64,000 nucleotides of DNA from VBCK01 sp035511515 (GTDB lineage Bacteria; Pseudomonadota; Gammaproteobacteria; Burkholderiales; Burkholderiaceae_F): assembly GCA_035511515.1 (NCBI GenBank), contig DATKFG010000077.1:1-64000 (forward strand), written 5' to 3'. The notes below the pieces were generated by a model that was given only the letters and a program-made list of their open reading frames with translations, was not told the origin of the DNA and made no database searches. Of this stretch, positions 58,708 to 64,000 are shown one piece after another. The number at the start of each line of letters is the position of its first letter. Within the stretch, counting starts at the first letter, position 1. Position numbers and translations under genes: made by a program.

Positions 58708-61515
58708 TCAGGCGGCGTGCTCCGACAGGGCGTGCTGGTCCGTCGATCCGGCACGGCCGACCACCTCGCCGCCGGCGACGACTCTGACCGCGCAGAACTT
58801 GAACTCGGGAATCTTGCCGACCGGATCGAGCGCGGGATTCGTCAGCATATTGGCCGCCGCCTCGTAGTAGCAGAACGGGATGAACAGCGCGCCCGGCGGC
58901 GTGCCGTCGTCCGCCCGCGCGTACAGCGAGATGCTGCCCCGCCTCGACGCCACCGTGACGACGCCGCCCGGCCTGGCCCCGATCGCCCGCAGGTCGGCCG
59001 GGTTCATCGACGCCACCGGGTCGGGCTCGATCGCATCGAGCACGCTGGCGCGCCGCGTCATCGCACCCGTGTGCCAGTGCTCCAGCTGGCGCCCGGTGAT
59101 CAGGATCATCGGGTACTCGTCGTCGGGCAACTCGTCGGCAGGGATCAGGCTGGCCGGGACGAACTTGCCGCGCCCGCTGGGGGTGGGGAAATCCTCGGTG
59201 AACACGACCGGCTCACCGGGGTCGCCTTCCTTCTCGCACGGGTAGGTGACCGAGCTTTCTTCCTGCAGCCGTTCCCACGTGATGCCGGCGATCGAATCCA
59301 TCCCGGCCCGCATCTCGTCGAACACGTCCGAGACGTCACCGTAGTTCCAGTCCAGCCCCAGGCGGCGCGCCATCTGCTCGATGATCCACAGGTCGGGCCG
59401 GGCGTCGCCGGGCGCCTGCAGCGCCTGGCGGCCGAGCTGCACCATCCGGTCCGTGTTGGTGAACGTGCCGGTCTTCTCCGGAAACGCGGTCGCGGGCAGC
59501 ACCACGTCGGCCAGGTAGCAGGTCTCCGTCAGGAAGATGTCCTGCACCACCAGGTGCTCCAGCTGCGCCATCGCCTCGCGCGCATGCTGCACGTCGGGGT
59601 CGGACATCGCCGGGTTCTCACCCATGATGTACATGCCGCGGATCGTGCCGGCATGCGCGGCGTGGATGATTTCGACGACCGTCAGGCCCGGCTTGGGATC
59701 GAGCTTCGTCTTCCACAGCTTCTCGAACCTCGCCCTGGCCTTGTCGTTGGCCACCGACTGGTAGTCCGGGAACACCATGGGAATCAGGCCGGCGTCGGAG
59801 GCTCCCTGCACGTTGTTCTGTCCGCGCAAAGGATGCAGGCCGCTGCCGGGGCGGCCAATCTGGCCGGTCACCATCGCCAGAGCGATCAGGCAGCGCGCGT
59901 TATCGGTGCCGTGCACGTGCTGGGAGATCCCCATCCCCCACAGGATCATCGAGCCCTTCGACGTCGCGTACAGGCGCGCGACCTCCTTGAGCGTTTCGGC
60001 CGCAATGCCGCACACCGGCGCCATCGCCTCGGGGCTGAAGCTCTCGACATTCTTCTTCAGCTCCTCGTAGCCGAGGGTCCGGTCCTTGATGAAGGACTGA
60101 TCGACCAGCCCTTCGTGGATGATGGTGTGCATCATCGCGTTCAGCATCGCAACGTCGCTGTCCGGATTGTTCTGCAGGAAATAGGTCGCGTGGCGCGCGA
60201 GGTCGGAGCCGCGCGGGTCCGCCACGATCAGCTTGGCGCCGTTCTTCGCGGCATTCTTGATCCAGGTCGCCGCGACCGGGTGATTGCCGGTCGGATTGGC
60301 ACCGATCACGAACACCACCTCCGCCTTGGTCACGTCCATCACCGGGTTGGACACGGCGCCGGAGCCGATTCCCTCCAGCAGGGCGGCGACGCTGGAAGCG
60401 TGGCACAGGCGCGTGCAGTGGTCGACGTTGTTGGTGCCGAAACCGGTGCGCACCAGCTTCTGGAACAGGTAAGCCTCCTCGTTGGAGCCCTTGGCCGACC
60501 CGAAACCGGCGAGCGCCTGCGGACCGTGCGAATCGCGAATCCCACGCAGCTTGCCGGCGGCCAGATCGAGCGCCTCTTCCCAGCTCGCCTCCCGAAAAAC
60601 CGACAGCGGATTGTCCGGATCGACGACGAAATCGGCCGACTTCGCCATTCCGGGCTTGCGGATCAGGGGTTTGGTCAGGCGCTGCTTGTGGTGGACGTAA
60701 TCGAAGCCGTAGCGCCCCTTCACGCACAGGCGCCCCTTGTTGGCCGGCCCGTCGCGGCCCTGGACGTGCAGGATGCGGTTGTCCTTGATGTGGTAGGTCA
60801 GCTGGCAGCCGACACCGCAATAGGGGCACAGCGAGTCGACCGTCTTGTCCGCAGCCACCATGCCCACGCCGTGCGCGGGCATCAAGGCGCCGGTGGGGCA
60901 CGCCTGCACGCATTCGCCGCAGGCCACGCAGGTGGACTCGCCCATCGGGTCGTCCAGATCGAACACGATCTTCGAATGGTGACCGCGAAACGCATAGCCG
61001 ATCACGTCGTTGACCTGCTCCTCCCTGCACGCTCGAACGCAGCGCGTGCACTGGATGCAGGCATCGAGGTTCACGGCCATCGCCGGGTGGGACAGATCGG
61101 GCCCGGGCGACAGGCGGGGCTCGAAGCGCGCCTGCGTGACGCCGAGCCTGCCGGCCCAGTAGTCGAGTTCGGAGTCGGGCCGGTAGCTCTGTTGCGGCAT
61201 GTCCGACTTCAGCAGCTCCAGGATCATTTTCTGCGAATGGATCGCGCGCGCGCTGTCGCTGGAGACCTCCATGCCCGGTTTCGGAGTGCGGCAGCACGAC
61301 GGCGCCAGCACCCGCTCGCCCTTGATCTCTACCATGCAGGCGCGGCAGTTGCCGTCGGGCCGCATGCCCTCCATGTAGCACAGGTGCGGAATCTCGATGC
61401 CCACCTGCTTGGCCGCCTGCAGGATCGTCTGGTCGACCGGCGCGCTCACCTTGCGCCCGTTCAGCGTGAACTCGACCAGGATCGGCGAGGCTTCCTCTTT
61501 CAGCAACGCGCTCAT
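58708..61515 (-). CDS. fdsA: NAD-dependent formate dehydrogenase catalytic subunit
   Basis: This 935-residue molybdenum or tungsten enzyme has an N-terminal [2Fe-2S] domain (Cys46, Cys57, Cys60 and Cys74/75), a His-Cys cluster, two [4Fe-4S] sets (CIQCTRCVRAC and CVACGECVQAC), then the CPYCGVGC cluster. The bis-MGD domain has the metal-ligand Cys371 and adjacent His372 in RLCHASS. There is no selenocysteine codon. The layout matches FdsA of Cupriavidus/Rhodobacter. fdsB is 34 bases upstream on the same strand. Confidence 0.95.
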   Translation of the reverse strand: MSALLKEEASPILVEFTLNGRKVSAPVDQTILQAAKQVGIEIPHLCYMEGMRPDGNCRACMVEIKGERVLAPSCCRTPKPGMEVSSDSARAIHSQKMILELLKSDMPQQSYRPDSELDYWAGRLGVTQARFEPRLSPGPDLSHPAMAVNLDACIQCTRCVRACREEQVNDVIGYAFRGHHSKIVFDLDDPMGESTCVACGECVQACPTGALMPAHGVGMVAADKTVDSLCPYCGVGCQLTYHIKDNRILHVQGRDGPANKGRLCVKGRYGFDYVHHKQRLTKPLIRKPGMAKSADFVVDPDNPLSVFREASWEEALDLAAGKLRGIRDSHGPQALAGFGSAKGSNEEAYLFQKLVRTGFGTNNVDHCTRLCHASSVAALLEGIGSGAVSNPVMDVTKAEVVFVIGANPTGNHPVAATWIKNAAKNGAKLIVADPRGSDLARHATYFLQNNPDSDVAMLNAMMHTIIHEGLVDQSFIKDRTLGYEELKKNVESFSPEAMAPVCGIAAETLKEVARLYATSKGSMILWGMGISQHVHGTDNARCLIALAMVTGQIGRPGSGLHPLRGQNNVQGASDAGLIPMVFPDYQSVANDKARARFEKLWKTKLDPKPGLTVVEIIHAAHAGTIRGMYIMGENPAMSDPDVQHAREAMAQLEHLVVQDIFLTETCYLADVVLPATAFPEKTGTFTNTDRMVQLGRQALQAPGDARPDLWIIEQMARRLGLDWNYGDVSDVFDEMRAGMDSIAGITWERLQEESSVTYPCEKEGDPGEPVVFTEDFPTPSGRGKFVPASLIPADELPDDEYPMILITGRQLEHWHTGAMTRRASVLDAIEPDPVASMNPADLRAIGARPGGVVTVASRRGSISLYARADDGTPPGALFIPFCYYEAAANMLTNPALDPVGKIPEFKFCAVRVVAGGEVVGRAGSTDQHALSEHAA

Positions 61516-61549
61516 GACAGCTAACCCTTATGACGAGGCATTCGGCAGT

Positions 61550-63259
61550 TCAGGCGATCTCGTGCGGGAAATACTTGATCACACAGCGGATCGGGTTGGG
61601 TGCCGCCTGGCCGAGCCCGCAGATCGAAGCATCGGCCATCGCCTGCGACAGTTCCTCCAGCAAACCCTGATCCCAGCGCGGCGCGGACATCAGGCGGACC
61701 GCCTTCTCGGTGCCGACCCGGCAGGGCGTGCACTGCCCGCACGATTCATCGGCGAAGAAGCGCATCACGTTCGAGGCGGCACCGCGCGCCGAATCGTGCT
61801 GCGAGAGCACGATGATGGCGGCCGATCCGATGAAACAGCCGTAATCGTTCAGCGTGTCGAAGTCCAGCGGAATATCGCCCATCGAGGCCGGCAGGATCCC
61901 GCCCGAGGCGCCGCCCGGCAGGTAAGCGTAGAGCTGATGGCCCGGCAGCATGCCGCCACAGTATTCGTCGATCAGTTCGCGCACGGTGATGCCGGCCGGC
62001 GCCAGGTGGACGCCGGGCTTTTGCACCCGGCCCGATACCGAAAACGAGCGCAACCCCTTGCGGCCGTGCCGACCGTGAGCCGCGAACCAGTCGGCGCCCT
62101 TCTCCAGGATGTCGCGCACCCAGTAAACGGTTTCCAGATTGTGCTCGAGCGTCGGGTAGCCGAACAGGCCGACCTGGGCCACGTAGGGCGGGCGAAGCCG
62201 GGGCATGCCGCGCTTGCCCTCGATCGACTCGATCATCGCCGACTCTTCGCCGCAGATGTAGGCCCCGGCACCGCGGCGCAGATGCATCGCGGGCAGCGGG
62301 CATGGCGGATCGGCCCGCAGCGCGGCCAGCTCGCGCGTCAGCATCTCCCGGCACCCCGCGTATTCGTCGCGCAGATAGATGTAGATCTCACCCACGCCGG
62401 TCGCCCAGGCGGCAATCAGCATCCCTTCGAGAAACCGGTGCGGATCGCGTTCCAGGTAGAAGCGATCCTTGAACGTGCCCGGCTCGCCTTCGTCGATATT
62501 GAGCGCCATCAGGCGGGGAGCTCTTTCGGCGCGGACGATGCGCCACTTGCGCCCGGCCGGAAACCCCGCCCCGCCCAGCCCGCGCAGCCCCGAGTTTTCC
62601 ATCGTGCGCAGCACCGATTCGACGTCACGGGCGCCGTCCAGACACTCGCGCAGGATCCGATAGCCGCCGGCGGCGCGGTATTCGGGCAGCGAAACGTACT
62701 GGGGGATCCGCGCAGACGTCTTGCCGCGGCTCACAGCCGCCATGACTTCGGAAGCGGAGGCGCGCTGCACCGGATTGCGGCCGACCACCGCAACCGGCGC
62801 GGCCTCGCAGCGTCCCACGCATGGCACCCTGACGACGCGCACATCCTGCCCCGCGCTGCCCGCGAGCCGGGCCAGCAGTTCGCTTGCGCCCGCCATCTCG
62901 CAGGCGAGCGAGTCGCACACGCGCACGGTCAGCGCCGGCGGCGCGCGCTCGGTCTCCTTCACGACGTCGAAATGGTGATAAAAGGTCGCGACTTCGTACA
63001 CCTCGGTCATCGCGAGCTTCATCTCCGCGGCCAGCGCCGCGATGTGGGCGGACGAGAGACAGCCGTACCGGTCCTGGATCCGGTGCAGATACTCGATCAG
63101 CAGATCGGCGCGGCGAGGGTCCTCACCCAGCAGCGCCCGCACCTCGAACAGAGCCTCCGGGTCGACGCCGCGGCCCTTCGGCTTGGAGCGCACCTTGCGG
63201 CCGGCGCGAGCGACGTCGGCAATCGGTATCACTTTGGCGTGCACGGCTTTCTCGTTCAT
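61550..63259 (-). CDS. fdsB: Formate dehydrogenase NADH-side subunit, FdsG-FdsB fusion
   Basis: In this 569-residue protein residues about 35-165 are a NuoE/FdsG-type thioredoxin-like [2Fe-2S] domain (CDSLACEMAG and CVGRCEAAP). The remainder is NuoF/FdsB-like, with the FMN/NAD segments GLRGLGGAGFPAGRKW and GEEPG-like IDEGEPGTFKDR, then ESCGQCTPCRVG and CGLGQ for [4Fe-4S]. In Cupriavidus FdsG and FdsB are separate; here they are one chain, as in HoxF. ATG 63259 shares one base with the mobA stop (TGATG). Confidence 0.92.
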   Translation of the reverse strand: MNEKAVHAKVIPIADVARAGRKVRSKPKGRGVDPEALFEVRALLGEDPRRADLLIEYLHRIQDRYGCLSSAHIAALAAEMKLAMTEVYEVATFYHHFDVVKETERAPPALTVRVCDSLACEMAGASELLARLAGSAGQDVRVVRVPCVGRCEAAPVAVVGRNPVQRASASEVMAAVSRGKTSARIPQYVSLPEYRAAGGYRILRECLDGARDVESVLRTMENSGLRGLGGAGFPAGRKWRIVRAERAPRLMALNIDEGEPGTFKDRFYLERDPHRFLEGMLIAAWATGVGEIYIYLRDEYAGCREMLTRELAALRADPPCPLPAMHLRRGAGAYICGEESAMIESIEGKRGMPRLRPPYVAQVGLFGYPTLEHNLETVYWVRDILEKGADWFAAHGRHGRKGLRSFSVSGRVQKPGVHLAPAGITVRELIDEYCGGMLPGHQLYAYLPGGASGGILPASMGDIPLDFDTLNDYGCFIGSAAIIVLSQHDSARGAASNVMRFFADESCGQCTPCRVGTEKAVRLMSAPRWDQGLLEELSQAMADASICGLGQAAPNPIRCVIKYFPHEIA

Positions 63260-63843
63260 CAGGGCTCGAAGTGCGCCAGTTCCTCGCGCGTGTTGATGTT
63301 GCTGAAAGCCTCGGCCTGGTCGTCGAAATCCACCTCGGCCGTCGCCACCGTTGCGTGCCACGCCTCGACCTTGCGTCCGCCCCCCTGCAGGAAGGCGGTC
63401 AGCCGCGGCAGCACACTTCGTCGGCACAGGCAGAACACCGGGTGCGCCCGTCCCAGCGCGCGCACGGTGGCCAGATCCGCCTGGCGCTGCAACAGTGCTT
63501 CCTTCAGGCGAGCGATCAGGTCGGCCGGCAGGAAGGGAGAATCGCATGGCACGGTTGCGACGAACGGCTGCGCGGTCGCGCACATCGCGGCGTGCAGCCC
63601 GGCCAGCGGCCCGGCGAACCCCGCAATGCGGTCACCGATCACCGGGCAGCCGAACGCGCCATAGTCTTCGGTATGCCGGTTCGCATTGATCAGCACCTCG
63701 TCGACTTGCGGGGCGAAGCGCTCCAGTACCCATTGCACCATCGGCCTGCCGCGCAACGGCTGCAGCCCCTTGTCGACACCGCCCATCCGCCGGCCCAGGC
63801 CACCGGCCAGGATCACGCCCGCAACTGGCAGATCCGCGCTCAT
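63259..63843 (-). CDS. mobA: Molybdenum cofactor guanylyltransferase MobA
   Basis: This 194-residue nucleotidyltransferase adds GMP to molybdopterin to give the MGD cofactor of formate dehydrogenase. It has the signature VILAGGLGRRMGGVDKGLQPL (landmark) and the metal-binding VPCDSPFLP. It is translationally coupled both to the partial fdhD upstream (ATGA at 63840-63843) and to fdsB downstream. Confidence 0.95.
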   Translation of the reverse strand: MSADLPVAGVILAGGLGRRMGGVDKGLQPLRGRPMVQWVLERFAPQVDEVLINANRHTEDYGAFGCPVIGDRIAGFAGPLAGLHAAMCATAQPFVATVPCDSPFLPADLIARLKEALLQRQADLATVRALGRAHPVFCLCRRSVLPRLTAFLQGGGRKVEAWHATVATAEVDFDDQAEAFSNINTREELAHFEP

Positions 63844-64000
63844 TGCGACAAGCGCTCCGCGCCCGTGTAGATCAGGTAGTGGCGTCCTTGCGCGCGTCCG
63901 ATCGCGGTGATACCGGTGTGCCGGGCGATTTCCAGACCCATCTGCGTGATGCCGTTGCGCGAGATCAGGAAGGCAATGCCCATCTGGGCCGTCTTGATCA
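63840..64000 (-). CDS. fdhD: C-terminal end of a second FdhD (partial at window edge)
   Basis: Reading the minus strand from the window edge gives about 52 residues ending at TGA 63840. They contain AQMGIAFLISRNGITQMGLEIARHTGITAIGRAQGRHYLIYTGAERL (landmark text, split as needed), which corresponds to the C-terminus of FdhD, including its LIxRxGxT and GRARGRH-like motifs. It overlaps mobA as ATGA, so it belongs to the fds operon and is a paralogue of fdhD at 49752. The N-terminus lies outside the window. Confidence 0.85.
   Translation of the reverse strand, partial: IKTAQMGIAFLISRNGITQMGLEIARHTGITAIGRAQGRHYLIYTGAERLSQ

Noticed and set aside
58024..61524. 1166-residue plus-strand frame opposite fdsA and overlapping moeA-PBP
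   Set aside because: Low-complexity, His/Arg-rich shadow; both overlapped genes are clear family members.

Overview
This is a GC-rich stretch of chromosome, most likely from a beta-proteobacterium (Burkholderiales/Rhodocyclales type). The reasons are FlhDC as flagellar master regulator, sigma-28-like class III promoters, no recognisable sigma-54 sites, a fliE gene divergent from fliFGHIJK, and a tungsten aldehyde oxidoreductase operon of the Aromatoleum/Azoarcus kind. I saw no rRNA, tRNA, CRISPR, insertion sequence or prophage.

Layout. (1) 1-9.3 kb is a surface-glycan island: the end of a possible glycosyltransferase, a two-domain sulfotransferase, and a tightly coupled minus-strand operon (7634 to 2595). 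The five enzymes of that operon match, step for step, the O-methyl phosphoramidate pathway of the Campylobacter capsule (Cj1415-Cj1420): glutamine kinase, cytidylyltransferase, glutamine amidotransferase, CysC-like kinase and methyltransferase. A TPR-glycosyltransferase lies upstream of this operon and overlaps flagellar genes. (2) 9.3-31.1 kb is a large flagellar and chemotaxis block: fhlB-like, fliK-like, fliT, fliS, fliD, flaG, fliC, flhDC, motAB, cheY, cheZ, fliE, fliFGHIJK and fliLMNOPQR, with readable sigma-28 promoters, two terminators and a candidate operator before flhDC. The position of the phosphoramidate cassette suggests that flagellin is decorated with a phosphoramidate-bearing glycan. 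(3) 31.1-38.3 kb holds a ThDP enzyme, a membrane sugar-transfer trio (GT2, UPF0104-type membrane protein, NAD(P)-fold protein) and the divergent ugd plus UDP-glucuronate epimerase pair, pointing to UDP-galacturonate for envelope modification. (4) 38.4-48.5 kb is mixed housekeeping: an exported YqgE homologue, pyrC, aspartase, an ATM1-type ABC exporter, a hot-dog thioesterase, a phosphodiesterase, lactate permease and an amidase. REP-like palindromes separate several of these genes.

(5) 48.5-64 kb is a molybdenum/tungsten island: an HTH regulator fused to a periplasmic-binding-type domain, fdhD, modE, an AorABC tungsten aldehyde oxidoreductase operon with a MoaD-like carrier and a small unknown protein, two consecutive moeA genes (the second fused to the same binding-type domain), and a convergent operon for an NAD-dependent formate dehydrogenase (fdsA, fused fdsG-fdsB), mobA and the end of a second fdhD. 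The genes cover cofactor supply, metal insertion, sulfuration, regulation and two client enzymes.

Start codons were chosen from ribosome-binding sites, overlaps and family length, and the alternatives are given. Functional calls come from reading motifs in the translations and were not tested by a database search.
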